Part shown: positions 1-9,573 of the stretch, piece after piece
Layout: each line of letters begins with the position of its first letter
Numbering within the stretch: position 1 is the first letter of the stretch
Assembly: GCF_006542275.1 (NCBI RefSeq)
Contig: NZ_CP041217.1
Span: 62,001 to 126,000, forward strand
Reading direction: 5' to 3'
Source: Saccharibacillus brassicae
GTDB lineage: Bacteria > Bacillota > Bacilli > Paenibacillales > Paenibacillaceae
Length of the DNA: 64,000 nucleotides
Translations under genes and position numbers: made by a program
Notes under the pieces: model-generated
Seen by the model: only the letters and a program-made list of their open reading frames with translations
What the model was told of the DNA's origin: nothing
The model's database searches: none

Positions 1-226
1 GCGGGATCAATTTGGACGAAAACCGGTACATCTCGATCCCTTCGGCGATATTGTGGCGCAGCAGCCTGATCGTGTTGCGCAGATTGGTCTCGGCGATGCG
101 TTCCAGCTGGCGCAGTCCCGCTTCCCGGTCGGGCAGTTTGGCAAAGCGGGCCATCGTCATCGTTTTGGAAGGCGAAGAATCCTGAATCTCAAGCGACATG
201 GCGACATATCCGAATCGAACGATCAT
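1..226 (-). CDS. uvsE: UV DNA damage endonuclease, 5' part only
   Basis: The first 75 codons of a gene that runs off the left edge of the window. The protein begins MIVRFGYVAMSLEI and continues through SKTMTMARFAKL, LRQLERIAETNL and FRLxxY-type segments ending YRFSSKLIP, which is the conserved N-terminus of the UvsE/UVDE family, TIM-barrel endonucleases that nick DNA 5' of UV photoproducts. The start is the ATG at 226, with GGAAAGG a few bases upstream. The metal-binding histidines and acids lie beyond the window, so activity cannot be judged. Confidence 0.85.
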   Translation of the reverse strand, partial: MIVRFGYVAMSLEIQDSSPSKTMTMARFAKLPDREAGLRQLERIAETNLRNTIRLLRHNIAEGIEMYRFSSKLIP

Positions 227-339
227 GGGGCAGCTTCCTTTCCGGCTTTTCGTATCGAACATACCTTTACAACATACCGCAAAGCCGCGTTCCTTAATCA
301 CCGTCCTGCGCATCGGAGCCGTCCGTTCTTTTTTTGCGC

Positions 340-376
340 AAAAAAATCGCCGGCAGCGGAGAAGCCTGCCGGCGAT
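340..376 (-). terminator. rho-independent terminator of the YceI gene
   Basis: A perfect 10-bp stem (346-355 pairing with 367-376, ATCGCCGGCA type) is followed on the minus strand by a run of T (341-346). It lies 14 bases beyond the stop codon of the YceI gene. Confidence 0.85.
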
Positions 377-389
377 CTGGGATTCGGAT

Positions 390-1112
390 TTATTTTTCGA
401 GTGTCAGCTCAAGCCGTACGTTGATTTCGTTCTCTGTGCTGAGGACGACGGAATGCGGATTTTCCAGGCCGAAGTCTTCGAACGTGACGACCGTCGCGCC
501 CGACAGCAGCAGCTTGCCGCCCTGGTACGATACTTTCGCGTCGAACGTGACCGGCTTTTCGATCCCTTTGACCGTCAGCGTGCCGTCCATTTTGAAATCG
601 TAGACCTGGCCTTCCGTCCACTCCTTGGGCAGCCCGTCGAACGCGTTCGCGGTGAACGTCGCCTGCGGGAATTTGCTCATTTGAAAATAGTCGTCGCTTT
701 TGATATGGTCGTCGCGCTGGGCGTTGCCCGAGTCGATCGCGTCAACCTCGATCGCGCCGCTGCCTTTCATCTGCGCCGCGTCGCCCACGTTGACGTCCCA
801 TGTTCCGCTCACCTGATCGTCGACGAAGTTCACTTCTTCCTGCGACGTCGTCACGGAGAAGTACACTTTGGAGGTGTCCGCGATGTTCCATGCACCGTTC
901 AGTTGGTCTTCGGCGATCGCCCCGCCTGCCGTGGCGGCTTCCGCCGTCGGCGTGGACGACGCTTCCGTATTCGCCGCCGCCTGGGTCGGAAGCACGCTTT
1001 CGATTTCGACGTTGTTGCCCAAATAGTTATTCATGACCGCGTAACCGCCTCCGCCGCCGATCACGACGACCGCCGCTGCTGCAATGATCCAATTCCTCGT
1101 TTTTTTATTCAT
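390..1112 (-). CDS. YceI family protein, membrane-anchored
   Basis: 240 residues. The start is the ATG at 1112 behind an AGGAGG site; a longer in-frame reading to 1268 has no ribosome site. Residues 1-30 are a signal or anchor segment (basic MNKKTRN, then a hydrophobic stretch rich in A, V and G), followed by a low-complexity A/T/S/E linker and, from about residue 65, a YceI domain (WNIADTSKVYFSV, SGTWDVN, FPQATFTANAF, GTLTVKGIEKPVTF). YceI proteins are lipocalin-like barrels that bind polyisoprenoids or other amphiphiles; the ligand here is unknown. It is probably displayed on the outer face of the membrane. It has its own terminator and is divergent from the two-component system, so it is likely monocistronic. 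Confidence 0.85.
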   Translation of the reverse strand: MNKKTRNWIIAAAAVVVIGGGGGYAVMNNYLGNNVEIESVLPTQAAANTEASSTPTAEAATAGGAIAEDQLNGAWNIADTSKVYFSVTTSQEEVNFVDDQVSGTWDVNVGDAAQMKGSGAIEVDAIDSGNAQRDDHIKSDDYFQMSKFPQATFTANAFDGLPKEWTEGQVYDFKMDGTLTVKGIEKPVTFDAKVSYQGGKLLLSGATVVTFEDFGLENPHSVVLSTENEINVRLELTLEK

Positions 1113-1323
1113 GGTTTTCTCCTCCTGTGACGCTGTTTTTGCTATCATAACAGCCCAATGTGTCGGGAAAGTGTCAAACCGGCCTGTGAAAAATATGTTT
1201 GTTCTTTTGACGGCAAAAGCCGCGAAAGCTCTTGTTCCCGCCCGTTTTGTTTGTACAATAGAAGCCATAGCCGCCTATTCGGAATCAACCAATAGAAGCG
1301 CAAGCAGCAGGGAGGCAGCGGGT

Positions 1324-2007
1324 TTGACGACCATTTTGATTATTGAAGACCAGGAAGCGATCGCGCGGGTACTCGCCGCCTATCTCAAAAAAGCCGGGTT
1401 CGACGTGGAGCGCGTCTCGGACGGACGGGACGCGCTGGGCCGGTTCGAACAGGCGCAGCCGGCGCTCGTCCTGCTTGACGTCATGCTGCCCGGCATGGAC
1501 GGCTGGGAACTGCTGGCGGAGATCCGCAAACGCGGTTCGTGCCCGGTCATCATGCTGACGGCGCTCGGCGATATCGATTACCGGCTGAACGGGCTCAACG
1601 GCGGCGCCGACGATTACATGACGAAGCCGTTCGTGCCCGAAGAAGTGGTCGCCCGGGTGAACGCGGTGCTGCGCAGGCGGCCCGCCTACAGCCACGCGGA
1701 CGCTTCCAAAAGCTTCGGCGCGCTTCTGATCGATCCGAACGCGCAGCGCGTCCTGCTCAACGGAGCCGAAGTGCCGCTGACGCCGCGCGATTTGTCGCTG
1801 CTCATGTTCCTGTCGGATTATCCGAACCGGATGTTCACGCGCGAGCAGCTGATCGAGCACGTATGGGGCATGGATTACGAAGGCAGCGACCGGGCGGTCG
1901 ACCTGTCGATCAAGCGGCTGCGCCAGGCGCTGTCGCACTGGCCGCCGGATCACGGCGAGATCCGCACTTTACGGGGAACGGGGTATCAATTTTGGACAGC
2001 CGAATAA
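1324..2007 (+). CDS. OmpR/PhoB-type response regulator
   Basis: 227 residues with a TTG start at 1324, chosen because GGGAGG lies just upstream and the receiver fold starts immediately (TTILIIEDQ). The receiver has the acidic pair ED, the phosphoacceptor Asp in LVLLDVMLPGMDG, the conserved Thr in VIMLTA and Lys in MTKPF. From about residue 125 there is a winged-helix DNA-binding domain (LTPRDLSLLMFLS, FTREQLIEHVWG, AVDLSIKRLRQAL, RGTGYQFW). The kinase gene overlaps its 3' end, so the two form one operon. The stimulus cannot be read from the sequence. Confidence 0.92.
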   Translation: MTTILIIEDQEAIARVLAAYLKKAGFDVERVSDGRDALGRFEQAQPALVLLDVMLPGMDGWELLAEIRKRGSCPVIMLTALGDIDYRLNGLNGGADDYMTKPFVPEEVVARVNAVLRRRPAYSHADASKSFGALLIDPNAQRVLLNGAEVPLTPRDLSLLMFLSDYPNRMFTREQLIEHVWGMDYEGSDRAVDLSIKRLRQALSHWPPDHGEIRTLRGTGYQFWTAE

Positions 2008-3437
2008 GCAAATTTTTCAAGGCGCCGAAGCGGCGCCAGGATCGCGGGACCCGCAAGCGCAGGGGCACTTCGATCCTTACCTATTGGACGCTGCGCTATT
2101 TCCTGATTCTGTTCGCGGCGCTGTCGATCGTGATCGGCGTGGCGCTGTACGGCATCCGCGAGACGGCGCTGGACAACCGCTACCGCACCGCCGGCATGCT
2201 CGGACAGGAAGTCGCCGACCGGGTCAACAACCGGGACGGCACACTGACGATTCCGGGCAACCTGAACGAGATTCTGGACGACCGGATGGCTTTGTTCAAT
2301 ATGAATCTGGACGTGTGCCTGCTCGTCGCCGATCCGGAAGGCAACGCGCTGTTCACCCGCCCGCAGATGACGGAAGCGCAAATCCAGCAAAAACTCGATC
2401 CGCGGCCGCGCTCCGGCGAACCGGAGTACCAACTGATCCGGACGCCGATCATGGAGAACGGACAGGAGATCGGCGGCGTCTATATCAGCCAGTTCCGCAA
2501 AACGCCAGTCTACTCGTCCAACGAGCTCATATTGTTCGTCGTTGTGTTCGTCGCGCTCGCGCTGTCGGGCTGGCTCACCATTTACCTGCTCGCGCGCAAA
2601 CTGTCGCGGCCGATTCGCCGGGTGGCGGAAAGCGCGCGTCAGATTCGGAACGGCCGCTACGACGTCGATCTGGATATCGAGACCGGCGAGCGCGAACTCG
2701 GCGAACTGGTCGATTCGTTCCGCGGCATGGCCGGCCGCCTGCGGCAGCTCGAAGAATGGCGCGAATTGTCGCTCGCCGGCGTGACGCACGAATTGAAAAC
2801 GCCGGTCACCTCGATCAAAGGTCTGGTCATGGCGGTGCGGGACGACGTCGTGACCGGCGAAGAAGCCAAAGAATTTCTCGATATCGCCCTGCAGGAATCG
2901 GGACGGATGGAACGGATGGTTGCGGACCTGCTCGACTATAACGCGTTTTCTTCCGGCAACGTCGCCGTGCGGCGGGACCGGCTCGATCTCAAGCTGCTCG
3001 TGTCGGAGATCGTCTATCAATGGCGCCTGCCGCACGAATCGGACTCTATCGAAATCGATTATGATTTCCCGCGGGAAATGGTGTACACGACGGGCGATGC
3101 GCTGCGTATCCAGCAGATCGTCGTCAACCTGCTCAACAACGGCATGCAGGCCGCCCATCCGGACCGTCCGCTGCATCTGCACGTCGCGATCCGGGAAGCG
3201 GACGGACGGATCGGCGTGGAGATTACGGACAACGGCGCCGGCATCGACGAGCAGGACCGCGATTACGTCTTCGAACGGTACTTCCGCAGCGAACAGAAAA
3301 AGCGCGTGACGCGCGGGCTCGGTCTCGGCCTGACGTACAGCCGCCTGCTGGCGCGTGCCCAGGGGGGCGAGCTGAAGCTGCAGGGCAGCGGTCCGTCGGG
3401 CACGACGTTCGCGCTGGAACTTCCGCGGCAGCCGTAA
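1992..3437 (+). CDS. sensor histidine kinase
   Basis: 481 residues; the likely start is the TTG at 1992, which overlaps the regulator gene by 16 bases and suggests translational coupling, although its ribosome site is weak. Topology: basic N-terminus, membrane helix about 33-54, extracellular sensor region about 55-177 of no recognised family, second helix about 178-200, HAMP linker, then the kinase core. The H-box is LAGVTHELKTPV with His266; the N-box (VVNLLNNGMQA), DNGAGI and GLGLGLTYS ATP-binding motifs are all intact. It should autophosphorylate and pass the phosphate to the regulator encoded just upstream. The signal is unknown. Confidence 0.9.
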   Translation: MDSRISKFFKAPKRRQDRGTRKRRGTSILTYWTLRYFLILFAALSIVIGVALYGIRETALDNRYRTAGMLGQEVADRVNNRDGTLTIPGNLNEILDDRMALFNMNLDVCLLVADPEGNALFTRPQMTEAQIQQKLDPRPRSGEPEYQLIRTPIMENGQEIGGVYISQFRKTPVYSSNELILFVVVFVALALSGWLTIYLLARKLSRPIRRVAESARQIRNGRYDVDLDIETGERELGELVDSFRGMAGRLRQLEEWRELSLAGVTHELKTPVTSIKGLVMAVRDDVVTGEEAKEFLDIALQESGRMERMVADLLDYNAFSSGNVAVRRDRLDLKLLVSEIVYQWRLPHESDSIEIDYDFPREMVYTTGDALRIQQIVVNLLNNGMQAAHPDRPLHLHVAIREADGRIGVEITDNGAGIDEQDRDYVFERYFRSEQKKRVTRGLGLGLTYSRLLARAQGGELKLQGSGPSGTTFALELPRQP

Positions 3438-3479
3438 CAGACCGGCTTGTCAGGCTTGGCTTTTATGGAGACCTTGAGT

Positions 3480-3516
3480 CCGCCGACTCCCTTTACCGGG
3501 CATCGGCGGGCTTTTC
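3480..3516 (+). terminator. probable terminator after the two-component operon
   Basis: A 7-bp GC-rich stem (CCGCCGA 3480-3486 with TCGGCGG 3503-3509) is followed by GCTTTT. The loop is long and the T-run short, so this is moderate evidence. Confidence 0.5.
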
Positions 3517-3627
3517 GTCGCTTCTATAGGCCTACCTTGTCCGGGAAAACCGGGTATAAACCATCTCGTGTTCGTTATAATTCGACAATAGCGTGCTTAA
3601 TACATGAAAATAAATAAAATATAGGTC

Positions 3628-3656
3628 TTGCGCCCTTCCTACTTTAGTATTATTAT
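3628..3656 (+). promoter_or_regulatory. sigma-A-type promoter of the YvyF gene
   Basis: TTGCGC at 3628-3633 and TATTAT at 3651-3656 are separated by 17 bases, about 45 bases before the YvyF-like gene start, in an AT-rich stretch. Confidence 0.5.
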
Positions 3657-3701
3657 GGGGCTATAAAAGAAACTCATCCTACTCCTACAGAGGTGATCCA
3701 G

Positions 3702-4103
3702 ATGACCCTATTGGTCGATTATTGCTCGAAATGCGGAACCATCTTCCAGAAGAATCCCCGAAATTTATGCGGTTCATGCAGTAATCAAATGGACCATCAC
3801 CTCAATCGCTGCCTCGACCAGCTGTGGAAGCGCCCGGCGAGCACGACGCAGGAACTGTCTCAGGTTACCGGCGTTCCGCTGACCGAAGTGCACCAATTTA
3901 TCAAATCCGGACGTTTGTCCTCTTCTTATAGCAATCTGACTTACCCGTGCGAATCGTGCGGCGGCGATACGCGCGGCGGACGCTTGTGCGGCTCGTGCAG
4001 CGGCGTGTTCCGCGCCGCGGGCGCAGCCAAGCCGGACGACAGAGCGCCTGTCCGCCACGTCATCAAGTCGACCAAAGTGCTCTATACGTCGCGCAACCGC
4101 TGA
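3702..4103 (+). CDS. yvyF: YvyF-like flagellar region zinc-ribbon protein
   Basis: 133 residues. The start is the ATG at 3702, six bases behind GAGGTG; the GTG inside that site is not used. Four CxxC pairs (CSKCG and CGSC near the N-terminus, CESCGG and CGSC near residue 90) suggest two zinc ribbons around a middle helix-turn-helix-like part (TTQELSQVTGVPLTEVHQFIKSGRL). This matches the flagellar operon protein family typified by Bacillus YvyF, which normally sits next to flgM and other late flagellar genes. Here it stands alone with its own promoter and terminator. Its molecular role is not established. Confidence 0.8.
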   Translation: MTLLVDYCSKCGTIFQKNPRNLCGSCSNQMDHHLNRCLDQLWKRPASTTQELSQVTGVPLTEVHQFIKSGRLSSSYSNLTYPCESCGGDTRGGRLCGSCSGVFRAAGAAKPDDRAPVRHVIKSTKVLYTSRNR

Positions 4104-4244
4104 ATCGCGGCTCCGGACGGAATAGACTTGGAACATAACGGACTTGGAACACAACAGGCTGTGAATGGAATAAGCCGGGAACTTAACAGGCTTCGCGCGC
4201 CATCGATGGTGAAGCCAAACAGATTCGTATATCAAAAAATCGCT

Positions 4245-4282
4245 ACGCAAAAAGAACCCTCGACGGGTTCTTTTTTTTGCGT
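4245..4282. terminator. bidirectional terminator
   Basis: A long inverted repeat (ACGCAAAAAGAACCC against GGGTTCTTTTTTTTGCGT) with a short loop gives a T-run on both strands. It ends the YvyF transcript from the left and the six-gene minus-strand operon from the right. Confidence 0.85.
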
Positions 4283-4343
4283 GCCTAACGGTTCGGAAGC
4301 CCCGCAAAGGGTCCAGAACCGAACCGCCGCGATTGCCGGGACT

Positions 4344-5405
4344 TTAGTCTCCCTGAGCGGTCGCGGCCTGCCTGATGCCGGTCCGTTCTCCCCCGCTCTC
4401 CGCGAAGTAGGCGTGCAGCAGTTCGTACGAACGCAGCTGCTTGGACAACTCGCGGATCGGGCTGGTCACGACCAGTTCGTCCGCGCCGCTCCGTTCGGCC
4501 GCTTCGCGCAGACGCCGGCCGACCGTTTCCGCCGAACCCCGGATAAGCGGCGAGCGGATATGCTCGATCCGGTAAGCTTCGCCCGACTGCTGCCCGAACT
4601 CTTCGGCCCGTTCCCGATCGCCGATCGTAATCTTGCGGCCGCCGGCCAGAAACACCCGGAACAGATCGCTTTCCGCCGCGATGCCGACCGCTTCTTCGTC
4701 GGTATCCGCCAGAGCGGCCGATACGGCCAGAATCGATTCCGGCCGCGAACCGGCCGCCGCCGGCACGAAGCGCTCGCGATACCGCCGCAGCGAGTCCACG
4801 GCCTGATCGAGATCCCCGTTGATGAACAGGGAGAACGCGTAAGGCAGCCCCAACCGCGCCGCCAGATCGGCGCTGTCCGCGCTTGCGCCGAGCACGTAGA
4901 GCCGGGCCGGCTGCGCCGGAACCGGCTCGGCGCGCAGGCCGGCCAGCGGGCTGTCCGCTCCCGGCTCGACGCCGTGCAGGTAGTCGCGCAGCTCCGACAG
5001 CCTGCCTTCGAGCGAAGCGTCTTCTTCCTGCGCGCCGCGGCGCAGCGCAAGCGTCGAACGCGGCAGGCCGCCCGGCGCGCGGCCGATGCCCAGATCGAGC
5101 CGTCCCGGCGCCAGGGCGGCCAGTACGTTGAAGTTCTCCGCGACTTTGTACGGGCTGTAATGCTGAAGCATGACGCCGCCGGAGCCGACGCGAATCCGCT
5201 CGGTCGACGCCAGCACATACGCGGCGAGCACTTCCGGGGAAGAACCGGCCACTCCGCGGGAATCGTGATGCTCGGACACCCAGAAGCGGTGATACCCCAA
5301 CCGGTCGGCCAGCCGGGCCAGTTCGACCGTATCGCGCAGCGCTTGTTCCGGCGTTCCTTGTTCATACAGCAGCGTTTGGTCCAAAATACCCAGTCGAATC
5401 CCCAT
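4344..5405 (-). CDS. luciferase-like flavin monooxygenase (MsnO8/YtmO type)
   Basis: 353 residues, last gene of a minus-strand operon. The ATG at 5405 follows AGAGG. The fold is the single-subunit bacterial luciferase-like TIM barrel: LGILDQTLLYEQGTP, FWVSEHHDSRGVAGSSPEVL, RIRVGSGGVMLQHYSPYKVAENF and LDLGIGRAPGG are signatures of the MsnO8 subgroup, whose Bacillus member YtmO is encoded with sulfur-compound uptake genes. Such enzymes use reduced FMN and oxygen. The neighbours (an importer and an NtaA-type monooxygenase) suggest that it oxidises an imported sulfur- or nitrogen-containing compound; the substrate is not deducible. No flavin reductase gene is present in this operon. Confidence 0.85.
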   Translation of the reverse strand: MGIRLGILDQTLLYEQGTPEQALRDTVELARLADRLGYHRFWVSEHHDSRGVAGSSPEVLAAYVLASTERIRVGSGGVMLQHYSPYKVAENFNVLAALAPGRLDLGIGRAPGGLPRSTLALRRGAQEEDASLEGRLSELRDYLHGVEPGADSPLAGLRAEPVPAQPARLYVLGASADSADLAARLGLPYAFSLFINGDLDQAVDSLRRYRERFVPAAAGSRPESILAVSAALADTDEEAVGIAAESDLFRVFLAGGRKITIGDRERAEEFGQQSGEAYRIEHIRSPLIRGSAETVGRRLREAAERSGADELVVTSPIRELSKQLRSYELLHAYFAESGGERTGIRQAATAQGD

Positions 5406-5477
5406 GACAGCGCCTCTTTTCCTGTTGTTCATTTTAGGTTCGTTGCTTGCTTGTTCGGCTTCGTTGTCGCCTACGTT

Positions 5478-7550
5478 TTATAGCGGGTAATGGCAGGCCG
5501 CCGCATGGCCTTCGCCGATCGCAGCGAACGCCGGTTCCTCGTTTCGGCACCGATCGGTCGCAAGCGGGCAGCGCGGATGGAACCGGCAGCCGGACGGCGG
5601 GTTCAGCGGCGACGGAATCTCGCCTGTGACCGAGAAGGTCTCCCGGCCGGCCGCCGGAGCGCCGGGAATCGACGACAGCAGCGCCCGGGTATACGGATGC
5701 GCCGGACGGCGGAACAGTTCTTCGCTCGGCGCCACCTCGACGAGCTTGCCGAGATACAGCACGCCGATCCGCTGCGAAATATGGCGTACGACCTGCAGGC
5801 CGTGCGCGATAAATACCGAAGTCAGGCCGAGATCCCGCTGCAAATCCTGCAGCAGATTGACGATCTGCGCCTGAACCGACACGTCGAGCGCGGAGACCGC
5901 TTCGTCGGCCAGAATGAACCTTGGATTCACCGCGATCGCCCGGGCGATCCCGATCCGCTGCCGCTGCCCGCCCGAGAATTCGTGCGGATAGCGGTTATGC
6001 CAGGACGCCTGCAGCCCGACCTGCTCCAGCAGTTCGCCGACCCGGCTGCGGCGTTCGGACGCGCCAAGCTTCATATGGACGTCGAGCGGTTCGCCGACGA
6101 TGTCGCCGATGCTCCAGCGCGGATCGAACGTCCCGTAAGGGTCCTGATGGATAATCTGAAGATCGCGGCGGGCTTCCCGCCAGCGTGTGCTGCCGGGCTG
6201 CGGCAGTTCTTCGCCCCGGTACAGCACCTGGCCGTGCGTCTGCGGTTCAAGCTGAAGCAGCAGCCGGCCGAGCGTCGACTTGCCGCTGCCCGATTCGCCG
6301 ACGAGGCCGAACGTCTCCCCTTCGGCGACCGACAGCGACACGCCGTCGACCGCGCGGAGCTGCCGCTTCGGCCGGCCCCAGCCGCCGCCGACGGGATAAT
6401 GCTTGTAGAGCTCGCGCGCTTCGAGCAGCGCGGAAGCTTGCGGCGCCGCGCTGCCCGAAGCGCGGTCTTCGCCGTGCGCTGCTGCGGCTTCCGGCCGCGG
6501 CGCCGGAGCCGCGACAGCGGCCGGCCCTGCGGCACCGGTGTGCGCCGCAGGCGCCGCTTGCTGCGCGTCGCCCGCGGCCGCGGCTTCGTCCGCGTGCCAG
6601 CAGGCGGCGAGGCGGCCGCCGCCCTGGTCGCTCAGCGGCGGGACGCTCTCGCGGCAGCGGTCCGTCGCGAACGCGCAGCGCGGATGGAAGCGGCAGCCAT
6701 CCGGCATATCCGCAAGGCCCGGCGGCGAACCTTCGATCGCGCGCAGCCGGCCTCCGCGGCTGCCCTGCGCCGCGACGGAATTCAGCAGTCCGATCGTATA
6801 CGGATGCCGGGGCTGGCCCAGCACCAGCGCGGCCGGGCCCTGCTCGGCGATGCGCCCCGCATACATGACGACGATCCGGTCGGCCATCTCGGCCGCTACC
6901 CCCAGATCGTGCGTGATGAGCAGGATCGACATGCCGAGGCTGTCTTTGAGCTCGCCCAGCAGCTTCAGAATCTGCGCCTGGATCGTGACGTCGAGCGCGG
7001 TCGTCGGCTCGTCCGCGATCAACAGTTCCGGTCCGCCGGACAGCGCCATCGCGATCATCGCGCGCTGAAGCATGCCGCCGGACAATTCGCCCGGATACTG
7101 CTCCATGCGCAGTTCCGGTTCGGGAATGCCGACCCGGATCAGCAGGTCGATCGCGGCCTGCCGCAGCACGGCCTTTTTCTCGCGCCGGTGGGCGCGCATC
7201 GTCTCGATCAGCTGGCTGCCGATCGTGAAGACCGGATCGAACGCCGCCATCGGCTCCTGGAAGATCATCGCGATCCGGCGGCCGCGCAGATCGCGGATCA
7301 GATGCGGCGGCAGCGATTCGATATGCTGGTCGCCGAGACGGATACTGCCGCCGGCGATCCGGCCGTTCTCGTAATCGGTCAAGCGCATGATCGCTTTGGA
7401 CGCGATCGTCTTGCCGCTGCCCGATTCGCCGACGAGGCATACCGTTTCTCCCGGACCGATCCCGAACGAGATGCCCGATACCGCGGTCAGCGTGCCTCGC
7501 GGCGTATCCACGTCGATCGTCAGGTCCGTCACTTCAAGCCGTGCTGTCAT
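5478..7550 (-). CDS. oligopeptide-type ABC importer, two ATPases fused (DppD-DppF)
   Basis: 690 residues made of two complete ATPase units. The first has Walker A GESGSGKT, signature [12 protein letters not shown], Walker [13 protein letters not shown] and the oligopeptide C-terminal motif with GCRFHPRC; the second, from about residue 355, has [35 protein letters not shown] and again GCRFHPRC. They are joined by an Ala/Pro-rich linker of about 55 residues. Separate DppD and DppF proteins are usual in Bacillus; fusions of this kind occur in GsiA/YejF-type systems. With the two permeases and the binding protein upstream in the same operon it forms a complete importer for peptides or similar small solutes. 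Confidence 0.92.
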   Translation of the reverse strand: MTARLEVTDLTIDVDTPRGTLTAVSGISFGIGPGETVCLVGESGSGKTIASKAIMRLTDYENGRIAGGSIRLGDQHIESLPPHLIRDLRGRRIAMIFQEPMAAFDPVFTIGSQLIETMRAHRREKKAVLRQAAIDLLIRVGIPEPELRMEQYPGELSGGMLQRAMIAMALSGGPELLIADEPTTALDVTIQAQILKLLGELKDSLGMSILLITHDLGVAAEMADRIVVMYAGRIAEQGPAALVLGQPRHPYTIGLLNSVAAQGSRGGRLRAIEGSPPGLADMPDGCRFHPRCAFATDRCRESVPPLSDQGGGRLAACWHADEAAAAGDAQQAAPAAHTGAAGPAAVAAPAPRPEAAAAHGEDRASGSAAPQASALLEARELYKHYPVGGGWGRPKRQLRAVDGVSLSVAEGETFGLVGESGSGKSTLGRLLLQLEPQTHGQVLYRGEELPQPGSTRWREARRDLQIIHQDPYGTFDPRWSIGDIVGEPLDVHMKLGASERRSRVGELLEQVGLQASWHNRYPHEFSGGQRQRIGIARAIAVNPRFILADEAVSALDVSVQAQIVNLLQDLQRDLGLTSVFIAHGLQVVRHISQRIGVLYLGKLVEVAPSEELFRRPAHPYTRALLSSIPGAPAAGRETFSVTGEIPSPLNPPSGCRFHPRCPLATDRCRNEEPAFAAIGEGHAAACHYPL

Positions 7551-7650
7551 GTCGCCGCCTCCCCTTTCCGTATCTGTTTTTCTGTTCCAGACATAATCTT
7601 CTTTTTGCCAAGCGTGTATTTCCTTGTATCCGCCTTATGCTATTAGCGGC

Positions 7651-8586
7651 TCAAGCTCTGCCTTTACGCTTCGGATCGACGGCATCGCGCCAGCGGTCGC
7701 CGATCAGGTTGACCGACAGCACGAACAGCGTGATGGCCAAGCCCGGAAACGTGCAGATCCACCAGGCCACGGTCAGATAGCCGCGTCCTTGCGACAGCAG
7801 CGCGCCCCAATCGGGAATTTCCTTCAGCACGCCGAGCCCGAGAAAGCTCAGGCCCGCTCCGGCCAAAATGGAAGAACCGAGTCCGAGCGTCGCCATGACG
7901 AGCAGCGGCGCAGCCGAGTTCGGCAGCACATGCTTGAGCAGAATCGACGACGGCTTGGCGCCGAGCGCCCGCGAAGCGAACACGTAACCCCGGCGGCGGA
8001 TGCCCATAATCTGTCCGCGCATGACCCGGGCATAGCCCGGCACCGACGAAATGGCGATCGCCAGCACGATGTTGCGTAGTCCCGGCCCGAGCGCCGCCGC
8101 AATCGTCAGCGCCAGCAGGATGCCGGGAACGGTAAGCAAAATGTCCATGAAGCGCATGATGATCGTGTCCAGCCGGCCGCCGACGTATCCGGCGAGCGAA
8201 CCGAGCGCGCCGCCGATCAGAACGCCGACGAGCACGGAACTTGCGCCGATCAGCAGCGAATCCCGCGTGCCGTATACGATCAGACTGAACACGTCCCGCC
8301 CGAAATAATCGGTGCCAAACGGATGCGGCGCCGAGGGCGCCTGCAAAATCGCGGCCGTATTCATCTCGGTCGGCGAATAGGGCGCGATCCAGCCCGGCAC
8401 AAGCGCGCACAGGGCGAGAAAAGCGACGGCGATTGCCGCAGCTCCGGTCAGCACGTCGGCGGAGCCTAAGCGGAACGTGCTTCCGGTCGCCCGGCCGCTT
8501 CCGCCAACCGCTTCTGCGCGCTTGAACGGCGGGATACGCCGCAGGTGTTCGGACTTCGTTTTGGCCGCAGCCGCCGAAAACTTCAT
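7651..8586 (-). CDS. ABC importer permease, DppC type
   Basis: 311 residues with five or six membrane helices and the inner-membrane permease signature (GALGSLAGYVGGRLDTIIMRFMDILLTVPGILLALTIAAALGPG; the EAA-like loop SRALGAKPSSILLKHVLPN). The N-terminal GTDYFGRDVFS segment is typical of the OppC/DppC N-domain. Its ATG overlaps the stop of the DppB-like gene by four bases, so the two permeases are translationally coupled. Confidence 0.92.
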   Translation of the reverse strand: MKFSAAAAKTKSEHLRRIPPFKRAEAVGGSGRATGSTFRLGSADVLTGAAAIAVAFLALCALVPGWIAPYSPTEMNTAAILQAPSAPHPFGTDYFGRDVFSLIVYGTRDSLLIGASSVLVGVLIGGALGSLAGYVGGRLDTIIMRFMDILLTVPGILLALTIAAALGPGLRNIVLAIAISSVPGYARVMRGQIMGIRRRGYVFASRALGAKPSSILLKHVLPNSAAPLLVMATLGLGSSILAGAGLSFLGLGVLKEIPDWGALLSQGRGYLTVAWWICTFPGLAITLFVLSVNLIGDRWRDAVDPKRKGRA

Positions 8587-9518
8587 AAGTTGGCTCCTCT
8601 CCGTCGAATTCTCGGATCGATCGCCGCGTACGACAGATCGACCAGCAGATTGATGCCTACGTAGACGATAGCGGTGAAAAAGACGATCCCCTGCACGACC
8701 GGCAGATCTTTGGCCATAATCGCGTCGGCGAGAATCCGTCCGACGCCCTGGCGGGAAAATACCGTCTCGATAATGACCGTTCCCGCCAGCATGTCGCCGA
8801 TCTGCATGCCGATCAGCGTAATCGCCGGAATCAGCGCGTTGCGCAGCACATGCTTGCCCTGGATCAGCCGCTCGCGCAGCCCTTTCGCCCGCAGCGTCGT
8901 GACGAACGGTTCGCCGAGCACGTCAAGCATGCTGCCGCGAACCATGCGCACGATCGAACCGGCTCCGACGAAGCCGAGCGCAAGCGCCGGCATGGCAAGC
9001 GTCGCCCAGCCGTCCGATCCCATCGCCGGCAGCCATTTCAGCTGCACGGAGAAGATCAGGATCAGCAGGATGCCCGACCAGAACGTCGGCATCGAGATGC
9101 CGAACAGTCCGACGATCCGGGCGGCCAGATCGATCAATCCGCCTTTGCGGACAGCCGACAGCACGCCGAGCGTGACGCCGACGACGATCGCGATCAGCGA
9201 ACTGGCCGCCGTCAGCAGCAGCGTCGCGGGAATCTGATGCAAAATTTTGGGCAGCACCGGTTCGGAACCGACAAGCGAACGGCCGAAATCGCCGGTCAGC
9301 ATATCGCCGAAATAAGTCAGCAGCCTTTCGTGGAACGGCCGGTTCAGCCCGAGCTGCTCCCGCAGATTCTCGATGACTTCCGGACTGACGGAAGTCGGAT
9401 CGACCATCGACAGCACCGGATCGCCCGGCAGCAAATTGAAGATACAAAAGACGAGCGCCAGCGAACCGACGATGACCAGCAGCGAGCTGGCCAGCCGGGC
9501 GCCTATGGCCTGCAGCAT
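8583..9518 (-). CDS. ABC importer permease, DppB type
   Basis: 311 residues. DppB/OppB family: N-terminal helix followed by LLPGDPVLSMVDP and LREQLGLNRPFHERLLTYFGDMLTGDFGRSL, then the permease core and the loop FVTTLRAKGLRERLIQGKHVLRNALIP that contacts the ATPase. It pairs with the downstream DppC-like protein. The start at 9518 sits behind a GGAGG site and 55 bases beyond the binding-protein gene. Confidence 0.92.
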   Translation of the reverse strand: MLQAIGARLASSLLVIVGSLALVFCIFNLLPGDPVLSMVDPTSVSPEVIENLREQLGLNRPFHERLLTYFGDMLTGDFGRSLVGSEPVLPKILHQIPATLLLTAASSLIAIVVGVTLGVLSAVRKGGLIDLAARIVGLFGISMPTFWSGILLILIFSVQLKWLPAMGSDGWATLAMPALALGFVGAGSIVRMVRGSMLDVLGEPFVTTLRAKGLRERLIQGKHVLRNALIPAITLIGMQIGDMLAGTVIIETVFSRQGVGRILADAIMAKDLPVVQGIVFFTAIVYVGINLLVDLSYAAIDPRIRRRGANL

Positions 9519-9573
9519 GGCAGGTCCTCCTTCCGCTTGCTGAAGTATGGAGTACCGTGAGGTCTCCGGCCGG

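Noticed and set aside
5490-7646. A 718-codon plus-strand frame
   Set aside because: Antisense to the fused ATPase gene, which has all ABC motifs.
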